From UBA1046 sp964624395 (GTDB lineage Bacteria > Bacillota > Clostridia > Saccharofermentanales > DTU023), in contig CAZUWY010000038.1 of NCBI GenBank assembly GCA_964624395.1, positions 1-16,884 of the forward strand: DNA of 16,884 nucleotides. Direction: 5' to 3'. Numbering within the stretch: the stretch's first letter is position 1; each line of letters opens with the position of its first letter. Below are positions 6,854 to 14,114 of the stretch, piece after piece. The notes below the pieces were generated by a model. The model saw only the letters and a list, made by a program, of their open reading frames with translations. It was not told the DNA's origin and ran no database searches. A program made the position numbers and the translations under genes.

Positions 6854-7222
6854 TTAGAATTTAAGCCCAGCTTCACGAGCAGCTTCAGCCAAGGCAGCCA
6901 CGCGGCCCGTATAAATATAGCCAGCACGGTCAAATACCACTTCTTCAATGCCTTTTTCCAGCGCTTTTTCAGCGATGCTCTTGCCTACAGCCTTGGCAGC
7001 TTCAATATTGCCGCCGAACTTCAGTTTTGAGCTGAGATCCTTCTCCAGCGTAGAGGCACTTGCTAATGTGCTCCCCTTGCTGTCATCAATGATCTGGGCA
7101 TAAATTTGGGCATTGCTGCGAAAGACACAAAGACGAGGCCTCTCGGAGCTTCCTGCAATATATTTGCGCACCCGGGCATGCTTGCGACGGCGCACTTTAT
7201 TTTTTGGTTCTTTTTTAATCAT
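6854..7222 (-). CDS. rplR: 50S ribosomal protein L18
   Basis: L18 binds 5S rRNA and places it in the central protuberance. The 122 residues have a basic N-terminus (KVRRRKHARVRKYI) and the conserved segments RPRLCVFRSNAQIYAQIIDD and FDRAGYIYTGRVAALAEAAR. The ATG at 7222 has GAGGT upstream. It follows rplF by 20 nt and precedes rpsE by 11 nt. The stop is TAA. Confidence 0.98.
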   Translation of the reverse strand: MIKKEPKNKVRRRKHARVRKYIAGSSERPRLCVFRSNAQIYAQIIDDSKGSTLASASTLEKDLSSKLKFGGNIEAAKAVGKSIAEKALEKGIEEVVFDRAGYIYTGRVAALAEAAREAGLKF

Positions 7223-7242
7223 TTCTACCTCACTCCAATCAA

Positions 7243-7779
7243 TTAGGCGCCAGTCTTGCCTTCCTTCAGGCGCAAGACTTCATAATCGTATTTAATCCCC
7301 TTGCCCTTATAGGCATCCGGTACTCTTCTGGCCCGGATCTGGGCGGCAATCTCTCCTACCAGCTGCTTATCCGCACCCTTGACGATAATTCTGTTGGGAG
7401 CGGGAACTTCAAAGCTGATCCCTGCCGGAGCCTTGATCTCGACTGGATGTGAAAGACCCAGGGTCAGATTCAAAAGGTCGCCGTTCAGCTGAGCCCTATA
7501 ACCGGTTCCCTGGATCTCCAGGATCTTGGTAAAGGCAGTATGAACACCGTTAACCATATTACTGATCAGGGTCCGGGTCAGTCCCTGCATGCTTTTGCTG
7601 ACCTTTTGCTCATTTTTCCGGCTGACAGTGATAATATTGCCTTCAATCTTGACTTCAACCGTGGGATGCAGTTTTAAGTTCAGCTCGTTTTCATCTTTTT
7701 TGACCCAGATAATACCATCTGCCAGTTTGACATCTACTCCGGCTGGTATTTCTATTGGTTTTCTACCTACTCTGGACAT
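7243..7779 (-). CDS. rplF: 50S ribosomal protein L6
   Basis: L6 lies near the factor-binding region of the 50S subunit. The 178 residues have two related alpha/beta domains: SRVGRKPIEIPAGVDVKLAD at the start, GYRAQLNGDLLNLTLGLSHP in the middle and the C-terminal RRVPDAYKGKGIKYDYEVLR. The start ATG at 7779 has AGAGGAGG upstream. A small perfect hairpin sits in the 48-nt spacer after rpsH. The stop is TAA. Confidence 0.98.
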   Translation of the reverse strand: MSRVGRKPIEIPAGVDVKLADGIIWVKKDENELNLKLHPTVEVKIEGNIITVSRKNEQKVSKSMQGLTRTLISNMVNGVHTAFTKILEIQGTGYRAQLNGDLLNLTLGLSHPVEIKAPAGISFEVPAPNRIIVKGADKQLVGEIAAQIRARRVPDAYKGKGIKYDYEVLRLKEGKTGA

Positions 7780-7801
7780 ATATCCTCCTCTTAAGATTGC
7801 A

Positions 7802-7815
7802 GACCGCTTTCGGTC
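7802..7815 (-). promoter_or_regulatory. Hairpin in the rpsH-rplF spacer
   Basis: GACCG and CGGTC form a perfect 5-bp stem with a 4-nt AAAG loop in minus-strand RNA, 13 nt after the rpsH stop and upstream of the rplF ribosome binding site. No U-tract follows. It could affect RNA processing or initiation, but nothing beyond the stem itself is shown. Confidence 0.35.
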
Positions 7816-7827
7816 CTTTTCAGAGTT

Positions 7828-8223
7828 CTACCAGACATAGGCCAGCACTTCGCCGCCTACGCCATCTTTTCTAGCTTCTCTATCGGTTTTGATGCCCTGT
7901 GAGGTTGAGATAATGGCAATGCCAAGACCTCCCAGCACCTTGGGCAGATTCTCTCTATTGGCATAGACGCGCAGTCCCGGTCTGGAGATGCGCTGGATGC
8001 CATTTATGACCGGCTTCTTATTGATGTATCTCAAGGTGACAGTTAAAATTCCCTGCTTATTGTCATCTTGAAAAGTCACGCTCTGGATATAGCCTTCCTT
8101 AACTAGAATATCCGCGATTGACTTTTTGATCTTAGAAGCGGGTATATCGCAGTTGGTATGACCGGCCTGGCCGGCATTGCGAATTCTTGTCAGCATATCT
8201 GCAATTGAATCTGTAATCTGCAT
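7828..8223 (-). CDS. rpsH: 30S ribosomal protein S8
   Basis: S8 is a primary 16S rRNA central-domain binder, and in E. coli it is the translational repressor of the spc operon. The 131-residue protein starts MQITDSIADMLTRIRNA and has RPGLRVYANRENLPKVLGGL, GIAIISTSQGIKTDREARKD and the typical end GGEVLAYVW before TAG. The start is ATG 8223, since TAAGGAGG (fused to the rpsN stop) lies 5 nt upstream. Longer upstream extensions overlap rpsN and are not family-like. Confidence 0.97.
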   Translation of the reverse strand: MQITDSIADMLTRIRNAGQAGHTNCDIPASKIKKSIADILVKEGYIQSVTFQDDNKQGILTVTLRYINKKPVINGIQRISRPGLRVYANRENLPKVLGGLGIAIISTSQGIKTDREARKDGVGGEVLAYVW

Positions 8224-8233
8224 AATATCCTCC

Positions 8234-8419
8234 TTACCAGCTGGCCTTGCGTACACCGGGTATCTGACCCTTGTAGGCAAGTTCGCGGAAGCAAAGACGG
8301 CAGACACCGTATTTGCGCAGATAGGCACGCGGCCTGCCGCAAAGTTGGCAGCGATTATGTTGACGCGTGGTGTACTTTGCCGGACGCTGTGCTTGAATTA
8401 TTTTTGATTTTTTTGCCAT
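8234..8419 (-). CDS. rpsN: 30S ribosomal protein S14, type Z (zinc)
   Basis: This short 61-residue S14 has the four-cysteine zinc ribbon CxxC(x12)CxxC (CQLCGRPRAYLRKYGVCRLC), so it is the C+ form, also called rpsZ. It is part of the 30S head. The N-terminus AKKSKIIQAQRPAKYTTRQH is typical for Bacillota. The ATG at 8419 is preceded by GGAGGG. It follows rplE by 15 nt and its TAA is fused to the rpsH Shine-Dalgarno. Confidence 0.97.
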   Translation of the reverse strand: MAKKSKIIQAQRPAKYTTRQHNRCQLCGRPRAYLRKYGVCRLCFRELAYKGQIPGVRKASW

Positions 8420-8434
8420 TTCTTCCCTCCGGCT

Positions 8435-8974
8435 CTATCTTCTAAACGGCATTCCCAGGCCGTCTAACAATGCTTTTGCCTCTTCATCGGTCTTGGCGGT
8501 GGTGACGATTACAATGTCAAGTCCTCTGATCTTGTCAATCGAATCATAGTCAACTTCAGTGAAGATCAACTGTTCCTTGGCACCCAGGGCATAGTTGCCG
8601 CGGCCGTCAAAGGAATTGGGATTGGTGCCCCTGAAGTCCCTGACACGCGGCAGGGCAATGCTGACCAGCTTATCGAGGAAATGGTACATGCGCTCGCCTC
8701 GAAGTGTGACCATAGTGCCAATAGTCATACCCTCTCTGAGCTTAAAATTGGCAACCGACTTTTTGGCCTTGGTCGAAACCGGCTGCTGGCCGGAGATCAC
8801 TCTGAGATTGTTCATGGCACTCTCAATTGCCTTGGCATTGTCTTTGCCGTCGCCCACTCCCATATTGATAACAATCTTCTCCAGGCGGGGAATTTGCATC
8901 ACAGATTTGTAGTTAAACTGTTCTTTCAGCTTAGGCGCCACTTCATTAGTATATTTTTCTTTCAGTCTGCTCAT
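8435..8974 (-). CDS. rplE: 50S ribosomal protein L5
   Basis: L5 binds 5S rRNA and contacts the P-site tRNA. The 179 residues include QIPRLEKIVINMGVGDGKDN, KLREGMTIGTMVTLRGERMY and ALPRVRDFRGTNPNSFDGRG. The start is ATG 8974 (MSRLKEKYTNEV), because TAGGAGG (fused to the rplX stop) lies 8 nt upstream. An upstream ATG at 9037 would run back into rplX. The stop is TAG. Confidence 0.97.
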   Translation of the reverse strand: MSRLKEKYTNEVAPKLKEQFNYKSVMQIPRLEKIVINMGVGDGKDNAKAIESAMNNLRVISGQQPVSTKAKKSVANFKLREGMTIGTMVTLRGERMYHFLDKLVSIALPRVRDFRGTNPNSFDGRGNYALGAKEQLIFTEVDYDSIDKIRGLDIVIVTTAKTDEEAKALLDGLGMPFRR

Positions 8975-8985
8975 TGCTGCGCCTC

Positions 8986-9327
8986 CTATTTCTTCTCTTT
9001 CCCGATGACAGAGATCCTGGCTCCGCAGGACTTGCAATGTCTGGCCTTATTGCCCTTGTCGTCAAATCTCATCTCCAGCTTGGACGGGCGCTTGCATTTA
9101 TCGCAGACCACCATGACATTGGAAGCATCAATGGCAGCTTCCAGATGGATGATGCCGCCCGGCTCGCCGGCTGAACGGGGGCGCTTATGCACTGTGGACA
9201 TAGCCACGCCCTCGACAATCACTCTGCCTGTCTTGGGAAAGACTGCCCGCACCTTACCGGTCTTGCCGGCGTCTTTGCCGGTGAGGACATAGACATTGTC
9301 ATCTACTTTTACATGTATTTTTGCCAT
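8986..9327 (-). CDS. rplX: 50S ribosomal protein L24 with CxxC...CxxC motif
   Basis: L24 is an early 50S assembly initiator with a KOW motif (VDDNVYVLTGKDAGKTGKVR, residues about 6-25). The C-terminal half carries two CxxC pairs (CDKC at about 75-78 and CKSC near residue 100), consistent with a zinc ribbon as in many Bacillota L24 proteins. It has 113 residues. The ATG at 9327 uses TAAGGAGGG, fused to the rplN stop. The stop is TAG. Confidence 0.97.
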   Translation of the reverse strand: MAKIHVKVDDNVYVLTGKDAGKTGKVRAVFPKTGRVIVEGVAMSTVHKRPRSAGEPGGIIHLEAAIDASNVMVVCDKCKRPSKLEMRFDDKGNKARHCKSCGARISVIGKEKK

Positions 9328-9337
9328 TTCGCCCTCC

Positions 9338-9706
9338 TTACAGCACTTCCGGTGCCAGGGAGAGAATCTTCATATAGTTCTTCTCTCTCAGCTCACGGGC
9401 AATCGGTCCAAATATTCTCGTGCCCTGCGGATTGCCGTCGTCTTTTAAGATGACAGCAGCATTTTCATCAAAGCGGATATAGGAACCGTCATTTCTTCTT
9501 AAGCCCTTTTTGGTTCTGACCACAACTGCCTTAACCACGTCGCCCTTCTTGACGACGCCACCAGGAATTGCCTCTTTAACAGAGCAGACGATCAAATCTC
9601 CAACATTGGCATATCTGCGACCTGTGCCGCCTAGCACCTTGATGCAGTACAGGCGCTTGGCGCCGGTATTGTCAGCGGATTTCAGGCTTGATTCAACTTG
9701 TATCAT
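9338..9706 (-). CDS. rplN: 50S ribosomal protein L14
   Basis: L14 lies at the subunit interface and forms intersubunit bridges. It has 122 residues with MIQVESSLKSADNTGAKRLY, CIKVLGGTGRRYANVGDLIV and IFGPIARELREKNYMKILSL, all highly conserved. The ATG at 9706 is preceded by GGAGGAGG. It follows rpsQ by 23 nt and begins the classical spc block. The stop is TAA. Confidence 0.98.
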   Translation of the reverse strand: MIQVESSLKSADNTGAKRLYCIKVLGGTGRRYANVGDLIVCSVKEAIPGGVVKKGDVVKAVVVRTKKGLRRNDGSYIRFDENAAVILKDDGNPQGTRIFGPIARELREKNYMKILSLAPEVL

Positions 9707-9729
9707 AATTAAACCTCCTCCAAGCTAAG

Positions 9730-9993
9730 CTACTTGGCCCTCTCGATAATATTGACCAGACGCCAGTGCTTATCACGGCTGAGAGGACGTGTTTCCATCA
9801 CACGTACCTTATCACCAATCTTACACTCGTTATTTTCGTCATGAGCCTTCAAACGGAGTGTTCTTTGAATATATTTCTTATAGAGAGGATGGCGCACATA
9901 TTCTACGACCTCAACTACGATGGTCTTGTCCATCCTGTCACTTTTAACAATACCGGTTCGCTGCTTGCGAACAGATCTCTCGGCTTTGCTCAT
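9730..9993 (-). CDS. rpsQ: 30S ribosomal protein S17
   Basis: S17 is a primary 16S rRNA binder with an OB fold. The 87 residues include GIVKSDRMDKTIVVEVVEYV, HPLYKKYIQRTLRLKAHDEN and KIGDKVRVMETRPLSRDKHW. The ATG at 9993 forms an ATGA overlap with the rpmC stop. Its GGAGGA site lies inside the end of rpmC, indicating coupling. The stop is TAG. Confidence 0.98.
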   Translation of the reverse strand: MSKAERSVRKQRTGIVKSDRMDKTIVVEVVEYVRHPLYKKYIQRTLRLKAHDENNECKIGDKVRVMETRPLSRDKHWRLVNIIERAK

Positions 9994-10211
9994 GCTTTAC
10001 TTCCTCCGTTTTCTCTGGCCAGGGCAATCTCCTGCTCGCGAATTACGGTTTTAACGCGGGCAATATCCCTTTTTACTCTCTGCAGCTGCATCGGATTGGA
10101 AAGCTGATTGGTCGCATGCTGAAAGCGCAGCTTAAACAGCTCGGATTTTAGTTCAGTCAGCTCATTGTCGAGTTCCGCAGAGCTTTTATTGCGAAGTTCA
10201 GTTGCTTTCAT
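9990..10211 (-). CDS. rpmC: 50S ribosomal protein L29
   Basis: L29 is a two-helix 50S protein near the peptide exit that helps dock SRP and trigger factor. The 73 residues include MKATELRNKSSAELDNELTE, SELFKLRFQHATNQLSNPMQ and the second helix RDIARVKTVIREQEIA. The start is ATG 10211, with GGAGG 9 nt upstream. An in-frame ATG three codons earlier lies only 0-3 nt from the site. The ribosome binding site is made of the glutamate codons of the L16 tail, and the two genes overlap by 14 nt. The stop is TGA. Confidence 0.96.
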   Translation of the reverse strand: MKATELRNKSSAELDNELTELKSELFKLRFQHATNQLSNPMQLQRVKRDIARVKTVIREQEIALARENGGSKA

Positions 10212-10773
10212 CTGTCTCATCCTCCTCCGTAACAGCAGCTTCCTCACCAGTCTCGTCCAGATCCTCTGTGAGGAGAATATCTTCTTCAAGCTCGGCCGCT
10301 GTGAGCAGATCTTCCTCAGTCACGTGCACCTCGGCAAAGCTGGCAAGTTCTTCTTCGGTAAATTTGCGCTCAGATTTAATGAATCTGGTTTTGATCGGCA
10401 GCTTGTGTGAGGCCAGCCTGAAGGCTTCCTTGGCCATTTCTTCTGAAACACCGGCCAGCTCAAAGAGCACACGTCCCGGTTTGACCACGGCCACCCAGTA
10501 TTCAGGAGAGCCTTTGCCCTTACCCATTCTGGTTTCAGCCGGTTTTTTGGTCACGGGCTTATGGGGAAATATTTTAATCCAGACTTTGCCGCCCCGGCGC
10601 AGTCTACGGTTGATGGCAATACGGGCTGCCTCGATCTGATTGCTGGTAATCCAGCTCGGCTCCAGAGCCTGCAGTCCAAACTGACCATAGGCGACGAAAT
10701 TGCCGCGCATGGACTTGCCCTTCATTCTGCCCCGGTGCTGCTTTCTGTATTTGACGCGTTTAGGCATTAACAT
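10198..10773 (-). CDS. rplP: 50S ribosomal protein L16 with long acidic C-terminal tail
   Basis: L16 helps form the tRNA A-site region and the peptidyl transferase environment. Residues 1-136 are a normal L16 (MLMPKRVKYRKQHRGRMKGK, GKGSPEYWVAVVKPGRVLFE, AFRLASHKLPIKTRFI). Typical members stop at about 137-145. Here the frame continues to 191 residues with a tail holding about 23 Asp/Glu and almost no basic residues, built of TEEE/TEED-like units. The ATG at 10773 overlaps the rpsC stop by one base (TGATG). No frameshift is needed to explain the tail, and its sequence also supplies the rpmC ribosome binding site. Confidence 0.96.
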   Translation of the reverse strand: MLMPKRVKYRKQHRGRMKGKSMRGNFVAYGQFGLQALEPSWITSNQIEAARIAINRRLRRGGKVWIKIFPHKPVTKKPAETRMGKGKGSPEYWVAVVKPGRVLFELAGVSEEMAKEAFRLASHKLPIKTRFIKSERKFTEEELASFAEVHVTEEDLLTAAELEEDILLTEDLDETGEEAAVTEEDETDESN

Positions 10774-11447
10774 CAGGCTTCAACTCCTTCCTGAGATGCT
10801 TTGTCGACCTTTTTAGCCGGCAGCACCTCACCCTTATAGATCCAGACCTTGACACCCAGACGACCGTAGGTGGTATGAGCCTCAGCAAAGCCATAGTCGA
10901 TATCGGCGCGCAGTGTGTGCAAGGGGATGGTGCCCTCATGGTACTGCTCTGATCTTGCGATCTCAGCTCCGCCGAGTCTTCCCGAAGTCATGGTCTTAAT
11001 GCCCTTGGCTCCCTGCTTCATGGCGCGGCTGATGGCCTGCTTCATGGCGCGGCGGAAAGATACTCTCTCCTCCAGCTGTCTGGCGATACCCTCAGCAACC
11101 AGCTGGGCATCACAGTCTATATTTTTAACTTCTTTGACATTGATAAAGAAATTGCGCTTGAATTTCTTGGCCATCTTCTTTTTCAGGTTCTCAATTTCTG
11201 AACCCTGGCGGCCTATGATAATACCGGGTTTTCCGGTGGTGATGGTTACAACGGTTTTATCATCACCTTCACGCTCAATTTCAATCCGCGAAACGCCGGC
11301 TTTTTCCGTTTCCTTTTTGACGAAGTCGCGAATCTGCTTGTCTTCCACCAAATAGCGGGAAAAATCCTTTTTATCTGCATACCAGCGGGAGTCCCAGTCT
11401 TTGATCACTCCTACGCGCAGTCCATGCGGGTTAACCTTCTGACCCAT
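10773..11447 (-). CDS. rpsC: 30S ribosomal protein S3
   Basis: S3 lines the mRNA entry tunnel. The 224 residues begin MGQKVNPHGLRVGVIKDWDS. A type II KH domain follows, with the GxxG-like segment GKPGIIIGRQG at 72-82. The C-terminal domain contains MTSGRLGGAEIARSEQYHEG and TTYGRLGVKVWIYKGEVLP. The ATG at 11447 uses TAGGAGG, fused to the rplV stop. The stop is TGA, overlapping rplP. Confidence 0.98.
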   Translation of the reverse strand: MGQKVNPHGLRVGVIKDWDSRWYADKKDFSRYLVEDKQIRDFVKKETEKAGVSRIEIEREGDDKTVVTITTGKPGIIIGRQGSEIENLKKKMAKKFKRNFFINVKEVKNIDCDAQLVAEGIARQLEERVSFRRAMKQAISRAMKQGAKGIKTMTSGRLGGAEIARSEQYHEGTIPLHTLRADIDYGFAEAHTTYGRLGVKVWIYKGEVLPAKKVDKASQEGVEA

Positions 11448-11460
11448 TAAAATTCTCCTC

Positions 11461-11937
11461 CTATGCTTTCTCTTTCAAAATGACTGTGATATGGCTTGTG
11501 CGCTTTAAGATTCTGGTTGCACTGCCACGGGCTCTGGCGCGGATGCGCTTCAGGGTCGGCCCCTGATTGGCATAGGCTGTTGCCACATATAGATCATCTC
11601 TGGAGAGATAATTATTGTTCACAGCATTGGCCTCAGCTGACTTCAACAGCTTTGTCAGCACAGGAGAGGCGGCATTTGGTGTATACGTCAAGATTGCATA
11701 TGCCTCATCGAGGGATTTTCCTCGGATGAGTTTGATCATGCGATTTACTTTAAAGGAATTGATGCGAATATGTTTTGCTTCGGCAAAACCTCTATCTCTG
11801 CCGATCTCCAAAACCTTGCGCTCTTTTTTAGTTAAAAGCGGTTTTTTCTGGCTTTGACGCTGCTCAGCATGATAGTCAGCTAGAAGCTGATCTTTGTTGG
11901 CCAACAATTCCCCTTTGCTCATTACTTTTTTAGCCAC
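11461..11937 (-). CDS. rplV: 50S ribosomal protein L22 with N-terminal extension
   Basis: L22 lines the nascent-peptide exit tunnel through its long beta hairpin. The core begins near residue 51 (EAKHIRINSFKVNRMIKLIR, GKSLDEAYAIL) and ends with ARARGSATRILKRTSHITVI. The total is 158 residues against about 110-115 for the family, so roughly 50 N-terminal residues are extra. They are rich in Lys, Glu, Gln and Leu. The first codon is GTG at 11937, with GGAGG 8 nt upstream. The first ATG (11922) lies 23 nt from that site and is less likely, and would still leave about 45 extra residues. The stop is TAG. Confidence 0.95.
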   Translation of the reverse strand: MAKKVMSKGELLANKDQLLADYHAEQRQSQKKPLLTKKERKVLEIGRDRGFAEAKHIRINSFKVNRMIKLIRGKSLDEAYAILTYTPNAASPVLTKLLKSAEANAVNNNYLSRDDLYVATAYANQGPTLKRIRARARGSATRILKRTSHITVILKEKA

Positions 11938-11962
11938 AGACTAATCCTCCCTTCAGTCCCGG

Positions 11963-12244
11963 TCAGCGGACAGATGATCTCTTTTCGGAGCCCGCATGTC
12001 CACGGAACGTCCGGGTTGGAGCAAACTCACCGAGTTTGTGCCCCACCATCTCTTCAGTTATATAGACGGGTACATGTTTGCGGCCATCATGAACTGCAAT
12101 TGTATGCCCGACCATTTCGGGAAATATGGTAGAGGCTCTGGACCAAGTCTTAATCACCCGATGCTCGTTTTTCTCGTTCATCGCATTTATGCGCCGCATC
12201 AGTCTTTCCTCTACGAAGAATCCTTTTTTTGTTGAACGACTCAT
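11963..12244 (-). CDS. rpsS: 30S ribosomal protein S19
   Basis: S19 is in the 30S head beside S13. The 93 residues include MSRSTKKGFFVEERLMRRIN, IKTWSRASTIFPEMVGHTIA, VHDGRKHVPVYITEEMVGHK and EFAPTRTFRGHAG, all conserved. The ATG at 12244 lies 10 nt from AAGGAGG, which is fused to the rplB TAA. The stop is TGA. Confidence 0.98.
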   Translation of the reverse strand: MSRSTKKGFFVEERLMRRINAMNEKNEHRVIKTWSRASTIFPEMVGHTIAVHDGRKHVPVYITEEMVGHKLGEFAPTRTFRGHAGSEKRSSVR

Positions 12245-12260
12245 TATTCAGCAAGCCTCC

Positions 12261-13088
12261 TTATTTCTTTCTTCTATGGACAATATATTTGTCTGAAGCC
12301 TTAGGTTTTCTCGTCTTATAACCCTGAGTAGGCTTGCCCCAGGGGGTTTTCGGGCTGGGCATACCGATGGGGGCCTTGCCCTCACCGCCGCCATGCGGAT
12401 GGTCTACCGGATTCATGGCAGATCCTCTGACATGGGGCCTTCTGCCCTGATGCCTGACATAGCCGGCTTTACCGGCATTTCTAATTTCATTTTCCAGATT
12501 GCTCACAGTGCCGATCGTAGCTTTGCAGACATTGTGAATCTTCCTGATCTCGCCGGAAGGCATTCTGATGGTGGAAAATTTACCCTCTCTGGCTAATAGT
12601 TGAGCTGAAGTGCCGGCGCTTCTAACCATCTGGCCGCCTCTGCCCGGACGCAGCTCAATATTATGGATTTCAGTGCCGACGGGAATATTCTCTAAAGGCA
12701 GGCAATTGCCGACAACAATATCGACATTGGGTCCACTGGCCACAAAATCGCCGACTTTCAGTCCGTCCGGGGCGAGGATATATGACTTGACGCCGTCAAG
12801 GTATTGAATCAGAGCGATAAAAGCGGAGCGGTTGGGATCATATTCGATTGCTTTGACCTCAGCCGGCATGCCCTCTTTTCTTCTCTTCCAGTCAATCAGC
12901 CTGTATTTTTGCCTATTACCGCCGCCTCTGTGCCGGCTGGTAATTCTGCCGTAGTTGTTGCGTCCTACATTCTTCTTCTTGGGTTGCAATAAGGCTTTTT
13001 CAGGCTTTTTCTTTGTCAGCCCCGAATAATCGGTAACGGTTTTCTGCCTTAAAGCCGGAGAAGTAGGACGATATGTCTTTAATGCCAT
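12261..13088 (-). CDS. rplB: 50S ribosomal protein L2
   Basis: L2 is needed for subunit association and peptidyl transfer. The 275 residues match the family length. The C-terminal segment GSAMNPVDHPHGGGEGKAPI carries the conserved histidine pair associated with the peptidyl transferase region. Earlier segments include RITSRHRGGGNRQKYRLIDW and ELRPGRGGQMVRSAGTSAQL. The ATG at 13088 has AAGGAG upstream. The stop is TAA. Confidence 0.98.
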   Translation of the reverse strand: MALKTYRPTSPALRQKTVTDYSGLTKKKPEKALLQPKKKNVGRNNYGRITSRHRGGGNRQKYRLIDWKRRKEGMPAEVKAIEYDPNRSAFIALIQYLDGVKSYILAPDGLKVGDFVASGPNVDIVVGNCLPLENIPVGTEIHNIELRPGRGGQMVRSAGTSAQLLAREGKFSTIRMPSGEIRKIHNVCKATIGTVSNLENEIRNAGKAGYVRHQGRRPHVRGSAMNPVDHPHGGGEGKAPIGMPSPKTPWGKPTQGYKTRKPKASDKYIVHRRKK

Positions 13089-13119
13089 TTTCTAACTCCT
13101 TCTTTCCTACGCGTACGGC

Positions 13120-13473
13120 TTACTGGCCGAACCCGAATTCTTCAATTTCTGTTTTATATTTTTTAGTCGTGGTGCCAATCTTGCCGCCGGCAGTTTCATA
13201 GCGAACTTCCTGGGGATCAAGATCGATGGTAATAACAGCCTTTTTCCAGACCGGCTGCTTACCCTGGTAGGCACCCATGCGCTTTAACTTGCCCCCCTGG
13301 TAGCTGGTGTTGACCTTTAGGACCTTGACATCAAACAGCTGTTCAGCGGCCTGGCGAATTTCTGGCTTGGTGGCATCTTTGGCCACGCGGAAGGTATATT
13401 TCCCCTCAGCGGTAGCCATCATGCTCTGCTCCGTGATCACTGGGGCAATAATAATGTCGTATATGCTCTTCAT
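13120..13473 (-). CDS. rplW: 50S ribosomal protein L23
   Basis: L23 lies at the tunnel exit and docks trigger factor and SRP. The core is IYDIIIAPVITEQSMMATAE through KKAVITIDL. The 117 residues exceed the usual 95-100, with a C-terminal extension of about 20-25 residues ending EIEEFGFGQ. Start ATG 13473 overlaps the rplD stop by one base (TAATG), with GAGGAGG upstream. The stop is TAA. Confidence 0.97.
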   Translation of the reverse strand: MKSIYDIIIAPVITEQSMMATAEGKYTFRVAKDATKPEIRQAAEQLFDVKVLKVNTSYQGGKLKRMGAYQGKQPVWKKAVITIDLDPQEVRYETAGGKIGTTTKKYKTEIEEFGFGQ

Positions 13474-14096
13474 TAGCTGTATACCTCCTCAATTTTGGCC
13501 ACGGCTTCCTTGGTCAGGATCAGGCGGTCAAATTTTAAGATCTCAGTCACATTTAAGGTCTGGACCTCTGTCAATTTGATCCCGGTCAGATTGTTGGACG
13601 AGCGCTCAACAATCAAGTCACGCTGGGGCAAAACGATTAGAGCTGAACCGTCGATCTCAAGATTGGCTAGGATTTTCACCATATTTTTAGTCTTGATCTC
13701 TTCTAGTTTAAGCTCATCTAAAACCAGCATCTGATCGTCCTGGTACTTGGCGGCCAGTGCCGATTTCAAGGCCAGGCGACGCAGCTTGCGCGGCAGTGTA
13801 TAGCGGTAGTCTCTGGGAGCCGGTCCAAAGATAATGCCGCCGCCCACATATTGAGCGGAGCGGATGGAGCCGTGTCTGGCTCTGCCTGTACCCTTCTGAC
13901 GATAGGGTCTTTTGCCGCCGCCTCTTCTATCGCTTCTGCCCTTGACTTTGGCAGTGCCCTGACGACGGTTGGCATGCTGGTTGACCAGCACGCGGTGCAT
14001 GGCATCCTCATGCGGCTCAATTGCAAAGATTTCATCAGCGATCTCCAGATCACCGACTACTTTGCCTTCCATATTGTATATATCAATCTTTGCCAT
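13473..14096 (-). CDS. rplD: 50S ribosomal protein L4
   Basis: L4 reaches the exit tunnel with an extended loop. In E. coli it also represses the S10 operon through the leader RNA. The 207 residues include the loop region KGRSDRRGGGKRPYRQKGTG, RARHGSIRSAQYVGGGIIFG and YTLPRKLRRLALKSALAAKY. The ATG at 14096 has GGGAG upstream. Whether this L4 binds the rpsJ leader described here is unknown. The L4 mechanism has been reported mainly for Gammaproteobacteria. The stop is TAA. Confidence 0.97.
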   Translation of the reverse strand: MAKIDIYNMEGKVVGDLEIADEIFAIEPHEDAMHRVLVNQHANRRQGTAKVKGRSDRRGGGKRPYRQKGTGRARHGSIRSAQYVGGGIIFGPAPRDYRYTLPRKLRRLALKSALAAKYQDDQMLVLDELKLEEIKTKNMVKILANLEIDGSALIVLPQRDLIVERSSNNLTGIKLTEVQTLNVTEILKFDRLILTKEAVAKIEEVYS

Positions 14097-14114
14097 AAGA
14101 TACTCTCCCTTGCC

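Noticed and set aside
6174..6857. Plus-strand open frame of 227 codons opposite rpsE and rpmD
   Set aside because: It is antisense to two certain ribosomal protein genes and has no recognisable domain.
8681..9292. Plus-strand open frame of 203 codons opposite rplE and rplX
   Set aside because: It is a shadow frame crossing a gene boundary, with no family resemblance.
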